Made by a program: the position numbers and the translations under genes
The notes under the pieces: model-generated
Told to the model about the DNA's origin: nothing
What the model saw: only the letters and a program-made list of their open reading frames with translations
Database searches by the model: none
Assembly (NCBI GenBank): GCA_004793585.1
Contig: SRZB01000005.1
Coordinates: 48,726 to 112,725 of the forward strand
Source of the DNA: Hominisplanchenecus murintestinalis
GTDB lineage: Bacteria > Bacillota > Clostridia > Lachnospirales > Lachnospiraceae
DNA length: 64,000 nt
Reading direction: 5' to 3'
Shown: in pieces, positions 43,712 to 52,291 of the stretch
Layout of the letters: the number at the start of each line of letters is the position of its first letter
How positions within the stretch are numbered: the first letter of the stretch is position 1

Positions 43712-43757
43712 TATACGAATATGGCACTTAATTATAATTCAGCTTGGAGAGGGTTAT

Positions 43758-46700
43758 ATGAAATATTCAGCAAAAACAAAACCAGGGATGGGAGATCCAT
43801 ATTGGTATGAGTGGTCTGTTGGACAACAATATATTATTGATATGCTTAATCCTGATAATAATATAAAATGTGTGGAATTACAAGCTAATGTTAAATTGGG
43901 ATTGGATGACGTGGTGGTAACCTATGAAGGTGGAGAAAAGCTATTTGTTCAAGTAAAACATACACGATCAGACAATACATTAACATTTGGCGATCTTGTT
44001 TCGATTAATAATACTTCTGAGGATGTCAGTCATAGATATTCATTATTGGGTGAACTTGCACAATCATGGATTGCTGAAAAAAATAACTATCAGAAAACAA
44101 GAGTATGTTTGTCTACAAATAGAAAACCGGGAATAAAAGTTTCTTCTGCGGGAAAAGAAAAGGAAATTAAACGGCCGGCATTAAAGCTATTTCTGGAAGA
44201 GTTAAAATCTAAAATAATATATGCAGAAACATTCGATGAATTGGAGTTTCCTGAATATGAAGCGGCATGGAATGAATGGAAAGAGCAGCTAAATTATATT
44301 GAAAAAGCAGAAGATAAATTGCTATTTTTGAAATGTTTAGAAATAGAAGCAAATCAAATAGGACTGGAAGAAATTAAAGAGGATTTGTTACAAAGATTGC
44401 AGGCGGTATTTCATACAAAAAGAAATATAGCAGAATTATTGTTGGCAAAACTGGATCATGCATTAAGAGGATGGACAACCTCTGGTAGAAATAGTTCATG
44501 TGTTACGATAGAAGATGTATATACGGAGCTTGCGTTGGATGAGGATATGATTTCTTACAATCATGATCTTATTGCAGCAGAACCATTTTTCACAAGTAGA
44601 GATACTTTAGTAGATGATTTAGAAATAGAGTTGAAGAATGGCAATAGCCGAGTGGTTTTTTTGTCTGGAATTCCAGGAACGGGAAAGACAAATATTGTAA
44701 GTAAAATCAGTGGTAAAAGGAGTAGTATCGTAAATATTCGTTATTATGCATATGAGCCGATTGATCCAATGAAAGAATATCTTCCAATGGATGTGTCTAA
44801 ACGGGTTAAAAAAGAAACTTTTTGGAATGAATTGTTTAGTCAACTAAGAAGATTATTAAAAGGACAATTGAAAAAGTATGAAGTTCCAGTTGTTAATGGA
44901 TTTATGACACTGGAGGAAATGAGAGAGCAATTTTTTAAAATAGCATCTAAATATGCAGTAGATAATAATAGTATATTTGTTATAGCTATCGATGGTATTG
45001 ATCATGCTGCAAGAGCGGGATACACATCAGAAACCTTTTTGGCATCACTTCCGAATCCAGAATATGTTCCGAGCAATGTTAAAATTCTTTTAGCCGGACA
45101 GCCTAAAGAAGCTTATAAAAACTATCCTTTATGGTTGTATGAAAAATCGGACAACCTAAAGGAAATATTTGTGCCGCCATTACAAATAGATGACATTTTG
45201 GAATTGGTAAAAAGTAAGTTTCCAGAAAAAACTTTAATTTATCAACAACAATTAACACGACTTATTGATAAGTATGCCCAAGGAAATACACTTGCAACAA
45301 TTTTTGCTGTACACGAAGCTATTCAACATCCAGACCCAGTAGAATTAGAAAAACAGCTGCAAAATAGAAAACTTGGAGGAAATATTCAAGAGTATTATAA
45401 AACTATATGGGACGATGCAAAAAGAAATATGAAAGTTCCGTTTGTGGATTATAAAATGGCAGGAGTATTTGCATTTTTTAATGAACCAATTAATGCAGTA
45501 AAGTTATCTGAGGTATTTCCACATGAGCACATATCTGTATCAGGGTGGAATAATGTGTTAAAGGCTTTAAGTCCTTTGCTGATAGCAAACGATGACAACT
45601 ATACCATTCTACATAACGATGTTAGGGTATATTTATCTGGTATTATAGGTCGGGATATGGACAATGTTCAGGAAGTCTATTCTGGACTTTGCGATTATTA
45701 TCTGAATTTGAAAGAAAAGAGCCGTGCCTATTATAGTGATATTATCCGCTACTTGAAATTGGCTGGACGAGAAAATGAATTTACAAAGGTCTATTCTGCG
45801 GATTATATTATTTCAGCTTATGTTCATGGAGTTGAGATAAATGAGTTGCGGGAGATATCACAAGACATTCTAGAGTATATAATATCTGGTCAACCAATAA
45901 ATTGGGAGTATATGAGATGTCTGGCTTTTGGTTATATGACGATTGATCAAATTGAAAAAAGCAGTTATGAAATTGAGGATACAAATTTCAGAAAAAGTTT
46001 GGCACCACTAAATATCCATCCCTATGAGTGTTATGTGCAATCTGAGTCTTTGTGGAATATCGATATACTAGAGACAGTTATAGCGTTGACAAAAAAATTA
46101 TATGTTCACGGAGAGTCAAGTCGTGCTACAGCTTTATTTAAAAACTGGTTTTCTAAAATGAATATTCTTCAGATATATGCATGTCTAGAACCTCGAAATA
46201 AAGACAAAAACTTCCTATCTCCTGATCTTCAAAGTATAGCAAGTAATTTAGCGGAGTGTATATGTCATTCGGGAGAGGTATCGATTTTACAGGGAACGAG
46301 AAATTTGTTTGATATTGATGAACATTTTTCGCGTCATTTTGTTATGGCTTTGATAGAGAATTTTTTTGTGTTCCTGTCAGGACAACAACTTCAAAATGCG
46401 GTAAGCTCATTGGAGGTTGTTTTTATAGAGCCTCTTATTGTGGGAGTAAAACGATTAATAGATAAAAACCGATACGATGATATAAAAAGAGTGGAAAATG
46501 TTCTTCACGATAGGCTGTTTAAAGGTGATATGGGTATATTACTGTCTATATTTATGCAGATTGTATCAGCTCCCAAACGATGGATGCCAGAATACAAGGA
46601 AAAAATTTGGGGTCAAATAAAAGATATAGAATTACCTGATCATCAATATGAAAATTTGATGACTTATTATAGTATATATGCTATTGTTGCGGCATATTTG

Positions 46701-49637
46701 CAACCTACATCACGGACATCGATTGTATCTGCAATAACTGAGCGATATATGGAAAAGCATCAGCATAGTAATCGCGCCTATTTTGGAATGTATTTTAATA
46801 ATATTTGCCTTATTGGTAAATGGTTATGTGCAAAACATACAGGGACAGAATTGTTAGAAAATGCAGCTGATTTGAAGCAACTTATGACAGCATTGTTTAT
46901 TAAGAAATGGAAACCGAATGACAGAGATTTTGAGACGATTGGTTTATGCCCATATATAATGAAAGCTTATATTATATTGTCAAGGTGTGAATCACATATT
47001 TTTAGAAAGATTGTAGATGATATATGTGAGACAGTGTTTTCAACGAACCCTGTTAATCAATTACTGGAAGCAGGTATTTTTTATTATCAAAATGACAAAG
47101 AGAGAATAACGGATTGGTTTAATGAATGGTTGTCCGATGATGGATTAGTTTGGAAGGAAAGTATAGGTAATAGAAATAGGATTATTCAAGATTTTTGCGT
47201 TGTTAAAGAAAAGTATGATATCTGTAATTTGATTGATATGTCCAATGCATTAAAAAGGGCGAGTTGGTCAGTCATTGGATATGCATCACATAAAGAGTAC
47301 TCCGCAGATTATTTATTGAGGTGGTACAATAAACTTGTTGAATATGATGATAAATATATTTACGAATATGCAAGAACTGTGAAAGATATATCGGATAAAA
47401 TGGAACTTGTAGGAGATAATCGTCTCGAATATACCCTAAATTGTAAAATATTTGCGGATCTGTTCAGTGGAGGATATTCTAAAATTAAAGAATTACTACA
47501 GGATAATCACTACTTGGCACAAGGATTTGAGCAACCCACCTATTTTGTAGATGGTTTAATTGGCTTTCTGAAAAAAGCACAATTAAAAGAATCAGAATTG
47601 CTTTCTATGTGGGCGATCGGTATGGGACTTCTTGATTGGAGAAGTGAAGACAATCACGCGGCGATTCATTCCCTTCAGAGAGCAATAGAATTATGTGCAG
47701 AAAGAACTGCAAATAATTCTGTGTTTGATAGAATCAGGGAATATGGTGCGGCATATATTGATTTGGTTTCCGACCCGATTAAGTACATTATTCCAGATAG
47801 ATGGTGTGACGCTAAAAAGGCAGAGCCAATAAATGCTATATCCATTGAAGTGGTTAAGCAATATCTCGTGAATGATGATAGTATAAATCAGTCAGAGTTA
47901 AAGAATAGTATCGAGATATTAATACGCAGGAATGAAATGCCTGAAGAAGTACTAAATGAATTGTTGATACATGAGTTTGAAAAAGAAACTTCAAGTATAC
48001 AACACAACAGTTTTTTAGAGTATTTGGTCAACAAATCAGAGGCAGAGATTTCGGATCAGATAATTTGTGAATATTTAAAAAATATATTAGGGAGGGATCA
48101 TTATTATCTGGAATTAGATTTGCCGGAACTTGTTTGTTGGAAAATACATCATCAGGGAGAAGCCTATTGCAAGGCTGGATTAGAGGAAGTTATTAAAATG
48201 CAGAGAAGCTGGATGACAGCCGTAGGACATTTTAAGGAACCGGAGATACAGCAAGAATATGACTATTGTCAGTTAATTCATTGGAATAAGGTAGATAATG
48301 TAGAATCACTTTTTTATCAAATATTAAAAATACTTATTCTGTCAGAAGATGCAGATGCTGCTTATATAGCTCTAACAGGTTTATTTGCGTTGCTTCGATC
48401 TGATGCCAAGTATCTTAAAAATATTGAAGACGATTGGGAAGAGTATCATTATAGAGCAAAAGAATGGTTGATGATGTTGTATGAGCTATTATGGTATTTG
48501 GATTATGGAAGTCGGAATTCACTATATGAGATTATAAAACGGCACTGTAAAGATGATGATTTTAATGTGGCGTTGTATGCAAATATTATGTTAGAGACAT
48601 TGTGGTCGGATCGATTTGATGGATATTTTATTGAAAAAAAGGATTTTTTTAATGAAATTTCTGAGCAAGGATTTAAGAAATTGATAAAGACAAAAAGAAA
48701 CACCCCTTGGATTAATAGCTATGATTGTGTTTTGGAAATGAAAGAGAGACTTGAAAAATGTTTTGGCACAGATTTTGACGATTTGGAAGAAAGAACAGCA
48801 GATTATGCAAGTGATTTATCAGAACTTCCGGAATTAATAAAGCTTAATAGGTCTTTTTCCAGTTGCAGAGTTGTTCTTGATAAGGTAAATAAGGCTTTCT
48901 TTCGTGTGCTTTATAAGGACTGGGAATCTGGCAGATGGGATGGAGTAGAAAATGAATTAGCACGAATTGTCTTGTCAGCGTCAGAACCATATACTTTATT
49001 GATCACACCATGCCATTGGGTTGGAAATAATGGAGTATTATTTGATCAAGTGGATGGGTTCCAGAAATTGGGAGAGGATGTTCAAAAATCAAAAATTAAG
49101 GAATTGCTAGAAGCGGGAGTATCGAATGACCATATGGTTATTGCAGGAGGCGTTGTTGACTATACCTATAAACAGGAGCTGATGGCTTTTATGCTAACAT
49201 ACTTGAATATTTCTGGGATGAAGCCCGAATATGCTGCTTATACATATGAAAGGAATTCAAGGTTAATTTTGCAAATGAGAGAAGACTTTTTGGAGAAAAA
49301 ACATTTTAATATTTCTATACATCATAATGGAATAGAAAGTTTTAAGCATAGTAATATTATGTGCGGTTTAAGTAAAACGGCACTTTTGGCTCTTGGATGG
49401 CATATTGAAGTGGGAGCAAACTGTATGAAATTGCTCGATGAATGCGGAGAACAGATAGGATGGTTTGAGCATTACGGTGGAAGTAGAAGTGGTATGGGAA
49501 ATCGATATCATAGTAATCAGCCATATATGCAAAGGTGGATTGTTCAAAAAGAGAAACTTGATAAATCAATGCGAGAAGCCGATATACCACATTCCGTGGA
49601 AAGAGTAGTAGATTTTTGTATACAGGATTATGAGTAA
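43758..49637 (+). CDS. giant PD-(D/E)XK nuclease-STAND NTPase with helical-repeat C terminus (Avs-like antiphage candidate)
   Basis: 1,959 residues from ATG 43758 (GGAGAGGG site). Residues about 1-210 look like a Cap4/DUF4297-type nuclease: Glu18, DD at 50-51 and QVK at 65-67 form the E...D...QxK core. Residues about 270-620 form a STAND-type NTPase: Walker A GIPGTGKTN with Lys310 and Walker B IFVIAIDGIDHAAR with Asp412. The remaining 1,300 residues are alpha-helical repeats without a named family, the place where Avs-type proteins recognise phage protein ligands. Known Avs proteins are antiviral STAND NTPases that activate a nuclease upon binding a conserved phage protein. Here, antiphage function is inferred from architecture, AT-richness and island context. 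The sensed ligand and exact Avs class cannot be assigned. Confidence 0.82.
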   Translation: MKYSAKTKPGMGDPYWYEWSVGQQYIIDMLNPDNNIKCVELQANVKLGLDDVVVTYEGGEKLFVQVKHTRSDNTLTFGDLVSINNTSEDVSHRYSLLGELAQSWIAEKNNYQKTRVCLSTNRKPGIKVSSAGKEKEIKRPALKLFLEELKSKIIYAETFDELEFPEYEAAWNEWKEQLNYIEKAEDKLLFLKCLEIEANQIGLEEIKEDLLQRLQAVFHTKRNIAELLLAKLDHALRGWTTSGRNSSCVTIEDVYTELALDEDMISYNHDLIAAEPFFTSRDTLVDDLEIELKNGNSRVVFLSGIPGTGKTNIVSKISGKRSSIVNIRYYAYEPIDPMKEYLPMDVSKRVKKETFWNELFSQLRRLLKGQLKKYEVPVVNGFMTLEEMREQFFKIASKYAVDNNSIFVIAIDGIDHAARAGYTSETFLASLPNPEYVPSNVKILLAGQPKEAYKNYPLWLYEKSDNLKEIFVPPLQIDDILELVKSKFPEKTLIYQQQLTRLIDKYAQGNTLATIFAVHEAIQHPDPVELEKQLQNRKLGGNIQEYYKTIWDDAKRNMKVPFVDYKMAGVFAFFNEPINAVKLSEVFPHEHISVSGWNNVLKALSPLLIANDDNYTILHNDVRVYLSGIIGRDMDNVQEVYSGLCDYYLNLKEKSRAYYSDIIRYLKLAGRENEFTKVYSADYIISAYVHGVEINELREISQDILEYIISGQPINWEYMRCLAFGYMTIDQIEKSSYEIEDTNFRKSLAPLNIHPYECYVQSESLWNIDILETVIALTKKLYVHGESSRATALFKNWFSKMNILQIYACLEPRNKDKNFLSPDLQSIASNLAECICHSGEVSILQGTRNLFDIDEHFSRHFVMALIENFFVFLSGQQLQNAVSSLEVVFIEPLIVGVKRLIDKNRYDDIKRVENVLHDRLFKGDMGILLSIFMQIVSAPKRWMPEYKEKIWGQIKDIELPDHQYENLMTYYSIYAIVAAYLQPTSRTSIVSAITERYMEKHQHSNRAYFGMYFNNICLIGKWLCAKHTGTELLENAADLKQLMTALFIKKWKPNDRDFETIGLCPYIMKAYIILSRCESHIFRKIVDDICETVFSTNPVNQLLEAGIFYYQNDKERITDWFNEWLSDDGLVWKESIGNRNRIIQDFCVVKEKYDICNLIDMSNALKRASWSVIGYASHKEYSADYLLRWYNKLVEYDDKYIYEYARTVKDISDKMELVGDNRLEYTLNCKIFADLFSGGYSKIKELLQDNHYLAQGFEQPTYFVDGLIGFLKKAQLKESELLSMWAIGMGLLDWRSEDNHAAIHSLQRAIELCAERTANNSVFDRIREYGAAYIDLVSDPIKYIIPDRWCDAKKAEPINAISIEVVKQYLVNDDSINQSELKNSIEILIRRNEMPEEVLNELLIHEFEKETSSIQHNSFLEYLVNKSEAEISDQIICEYLKNILGRDHYYLELDLPELVCWKIHHQGEAYCKAGLEEVIKMQRSWMTAVGHFKEPEIQQEYDYCQLIHWNKVDNVESLFYQILKILILSEDADAAYIALTGLFALLRSDAKYLKNIEDDWEEYHYRAKEWLMMLYELLWYLDYGSRNSLYEIIKRHCKDDDFNVALYANIMLETLWSDRFDGYFIEKKDFFNEISEQGFKKLIKTKRNTPWINSYDCVLEMKERLEKCFGTDFDDLEERTADYASDLSELPELIKLNRSFSSCRVVLDKVNKAFFRVLYKDWESGRWDGVENELARIVLSASEPYTLLITPCHWVGNNGVLFDQVDGFQKLGEDVQKSKIKELLEAGVSNDHMVIAGGVVDYTYKQELMAFMLTYLNISGMKPEYAAYTYERNSRLILQMREDFLEKKHFNISIHHNGIESFKHSNIMCGLSKTALLALGWHIEVGANCMKLLDECGEQIGWFEHYGGSRSGMGNRYHSNQPYMQRWIVQKEKLDKSMREADIPHSVERVVDFCIQDYE

Positions 49638-49851
49638 AAAATAATCAGGTAGTTATTTTGTGTAAACCTGGAAGAAGAGAACGAAGGTTGCAATATACAA
49701 AGTATCCGTGACAGACTTTTTACTTGACACTAATTCACCGTCAATTTTGCCCTAACTTAGCATTAGCGAACCGTACTCCCCACGAAGTTATACGGGTTTC
49801 AGCGGTTTTCACGTGGGAAAAGTAAAAAAAGTTTGTGACATTAACTTGACA
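49638..49851. other. AT-rich gap with imperfect inverted and direct repeats
   Basis: No gene. GTGACAGACTTTTTACTT (49709 region) and its imperfect complement near 49821-49840 face each other, and ACTTGACA occurs as a direct repeat at 49722-49729 and 49844-49851. CCCACG/CGTGGG inside can pair. It could be a short inserted element or the scar at the right edge of the AT-rich insert. Confidence 0.4.
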
Positions 49852-49899
49852 TACGCGGGGTATGGGGCGCTGTGTGTGAGGGATAGTCTGCCAGTGTAA
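49852..49899 (+). pseudogene. leftover 3' end of a second subtilase gene
   Basis: Reads YAGYGALCVRDSLPV then stop; the intact subtilase ends QVGYGALCVENSLPG. The DNA matches over about 40 bp around GGGGTATGGGGCGCTGTGTG. The remainder of that gene is absent, so the AT-rich KilA-N/STAND segment lies between an intact subtilase gene and the tail of a paralogue. Confidence 0.7.
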
Positions 49900-49929
49900 G
49901 AGTATTTGCATGAATCCAGAAGGGTGAGC

Positions 49930-49959
49930 TTTACACTTTTTGATACTGCGTATTATAAT
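49930..49959 (+). promoter_or_regulatory. promoter of the YunG-like gene
   Basis: TTTACA at 49930-49935, 18-bp spacer and TATAAT at 49954-49959, about 90 bp before the start codon. Confidence 0.5.
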
Positions 49960-50048
49960 AGGAACAGTAAAATAAAAATATTATTGCGATTAGAGATAAT
50001 AAATAAGTCCCGGATAAAATGAGGCTGAAAGAAAAAGGAGCAGGAGAT

Positions 50049-50492
50049 ATGGGTTATAAATTTTATGGCTGGGAGAAGGCGGACGCACAGGCAGTTACAG
50101 ATGAATATGAGGGAATCCGGACGCCGCGTGATTTATATGATGCGCTTTCTGGTATCTGGTGTGAGTACACTTGTGCTCCGAGAATGCGCGGAAGCTGGAG
50201 CGAGGAGAATAGGACGCTTGGGCAGTGCTCTATTACAGCATTTCTCGCACAGGATATTTTTGGCGGGAAAGTGTACGGGATACCGCGGGAGGGAGGAAAC
50301 TACCACTGTTACAATGCGGTGGGTGATTGTGTATTTGATTTGACTAGTGAACAGTTTGGAGATGAAGCGCTGGATTACGAAAACAATCCGGAGCAGTTTC
50401 GTGAAGTGCATTTCGCGAAAGAAGAGAAGTGGGAGAGGTATGAGTATCTCCGGGATGAACTTAAAAATGCTTTTTCTGGCAGTCAACGGTAA
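50049..50492 (+). CDS. YunG-like protein
   Basis: 147 residues from ATG 50049 (AAGGAGCAGGAG just upstream); an in-frame ATG at 50019 lacks a site. Key pieces GQCSITAFLAQDIFGG, NYHCYNAVGD and VFDLTSEQFG match the YunG group of small Firmicutes proteins; the conserved Cys, His and Asp have the order of a papain-like site, though activity is not known. Cytosolic, no signal. It stands alone ahead of glnA. Confidence 0.7.
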   Translation: MGYKFYGWEKADAQAVTDEYEGIRTPRDLYDALSGIWCEYTCAPRMRGSWSEENRTLGQCSITAFLAQDIFGGKVYGIPREGGNYHCYNAVGDCVFDLTSEQFGDEALDYENNPEQFREVHFAKEEKWERYEYLRDELKNAFSGSQR

Positions 50493-50720
50493 TTTTTCCG
50501 ATTTCGGAAAGTCTAAATCCCATCTTCTGCTGCAGAGCTGGCAGTTTTTTGATTCGGTGAATATCCCTGTTATAAAAAGGAACTTTTCAACAAAAAAGAT
50601 TTCATTTTTCTCTTTTTTATGGTAAAATTTACTGTAAAGAAATGATATCAGGGGTGGCTGCCTACTTTGTCGGAAGCGGAGAGAGCAACGGGCAGGATGC
50701 CGTGGAAAGGGGCAAAAGCT

Positions 50721-52148
50721 ATGAAAAGTGAGGCAATTAGGAAAATATGCGAGGAAAAACAGATTCGCATGATTGATTTCAAAATGACGGATATTGACGG
50801 GCGGTGGAGGCACATCACGATTCCGGTGGAGCGGTTTGAGGAGAGCGTGTTTACTTACGGCATTGGTTTTGACGGTTCCAATTATGGATATGCACCGATT
50901 GAGAAGAGCGATATGGTATTTCTGCCGGATGCGGATACTGCCTATGTAGACCCGTTTGCATCGGTTCCGACGCTGACGATGTGCGGTAACGTGTGCACGA
51001 TTGGCAAAGGGGAAAATAAACCTTTTGACCAGTATCCTAAGAATGTAAGCCTGCGGGCGGTGGAGTACATGAAAGAGAGCGGTGTTGCGGACAGGATGGT
51101 GATTGGGCCGGAGTTTGAATTCTACCTGTTTGACAGCGCGCGTTTTGAAGTATCGCCGCAGCAGTGCGGTTACCGGATTGATACAAAGCAGGCAGACTGG
51201 AATTGCAGCCTGGATACGCCGGGGAATAATGGATATGAGGTTCACGGCAAGGGAGGTTACCATGTGGCGGCTCCCCAGGATGTGGGATATGATTTGCGCA
51301 GCCGGATGTGCATGATGATGGAGGACTGGGGAATTAAAGTCAAATATCATCATCATGAGGTTGGCGGCCCGGGGCAGATGGAGATTGAAGTGGAGCTTGC
51401 GGATATGCCTGAGATGGCAGATAATACGATGATTACGAAGTATATCATTAAAAATATGGCGGCGCAGGAGGGAAAAACAGCCACATTTCTGCCAAAGCCG
51501 ATTTATCAGGAGGCGGGAAGCGGGATGCATGTGCATATGCTGCTTCTCAAGGACGGAAAACCTCTGTTTTATGATGAAAACGGGTACTCGGGGCTGAGCC
51601 ATACCGCGCACTATTTTATCGGCGGGCTGCTGAAACATATCGCATCGCTGTGTGCGTTTACCAATCCTTCGACGAACTCCTTTAAGCGTCTGGTTCCGGG
51701 GTATGAAGCTCCGGTTACGATTGGCTATGCGACGTCTAACCGCAGCGCGGTGATTCGGATTCCGGCGTATGCCAAGGCTCCTGAGACGAAGCGGTTTGAG
51801 CTGCGAAATCCGGATGCGACGGCAAATCCTTATTATGCGTATGCAGCAATCCTGATGGCGGGGCTGGACGGCATTGAAAACCAGATTGACCCGGCAGAAA
51901 ACGGCTGGGGGCCTTATGATTTCAATTTGTATACGTTGTCAGAAGAAGAGCAGAAGAGAATCAAAGGGCTTCCCAAGTCTTTGGATGAAGCGCTCGATGC
52001 ACTTGAAGCAGACCATGACTATCTGACAAAAGGCGGCGTGTTCCCGCAGAGGCTTATTGACGTATGGGTGGAGCGTAAGCGCGCAGAATTAAAGAAGATG
52101 GAGCAAATTCCGAATCCGGCAGAGTTTAAGATGTATTATGATTTATAA
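50721..52148 (+). CDS. glnA: glutamine synthetase, type I
   Basis: 475 residues from ATG 50721 (GGAAAGGGG upstream); a TTG at 50667 is in frame but unlikely. Converts glutamate and ammonia to glutamine with ATP. Motifs: IGPEFEFYLFD (metal-binding Glu), EIEVELADMPEMADN, GSGMHVHM (metal-binding His), NRSAVIRIP (Arg) and KRFELRNPDATANPYYAYAA. Length fits the GSI class. TAAAAT at 50623-50628 may be its -10. No GlnR or PII gene is nearby, so control cannot be judged. Confidence 0.93.
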   Translation: MKSEAIRKICEEKQIRMIDFKMTDIDGRWRHITIPVERFEESVFTYGIGFDGSNYGYAPIEKSDMVFLPDADTAYVDPFASVPTLTMCGNVCTIGKGENKPFDQYPKNVSLRAVEYMKESGVADRMVIGPEFEFYLFDSARFEVSPQQCGYRIDTKQADWNCSLDTPGNNGYEVHGKGGYHVAAPQDVGYDLRSRMCMMMEDWGIKVKYHHHEVGGPGQMEIEVELADMPEMADNTMITKYIIKNMAAQEGKTATFLPKPIYQEAGSGMHVHMLLLKDGKPLFYDENGYSGLSHTAHYFIGGLLKHIASLCAFTNPSTNSFKRLVPGYEAPVTIGYATSNRSAVIRIPAYAKAPETKRFELRNPDATANPYYAYAAILMAGLDGIENQIDPAENGWGPYDFNLYTLSEEEQKRIKGLPKSLDEALDALEADHDYLTKGGVFPQRLIDVWVERKRAELKKMEQIPNPAEFKMYYDL

Positions 52149-52224
52149 AAACTTTGTCCATAAGAGAAAATGTGAAGGATATACTATGCATTAGAATACA
52201 CCTTGATATGACATATAGAAATAG

Positions 52225-52266
52225 AGAAATCCCCGGGGATGTTTGTATTCTCCGGGGATTTCTTGA
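52225..52266. terminator. terminator hairpin between convergent glnA and the reductase gene
   Basis: AGAAATCCCCGG at 52225-52236 pairs with CCGGGGATTTCT at 52252-52263, 12 bp perfect; it can serve both strands, although the T-tails are short. Confidence 0.65.
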
Positions 52267-52291
52267 ATTATATAGAGAGTTTTTGTCCGTT

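Noticed and set aside
50493..50720. Riboswitch or structured leader ahead of glnA
   Set aside because: I could not find a convincing conserved fold or known aptamer pattern in this short leader.
50133..51638. 501-codon minus-strand frame opposite glnA and the YunG-like gene
   Set aside because: Antisense to two convincing genes, with low-complexity composition and no recognisable domain.
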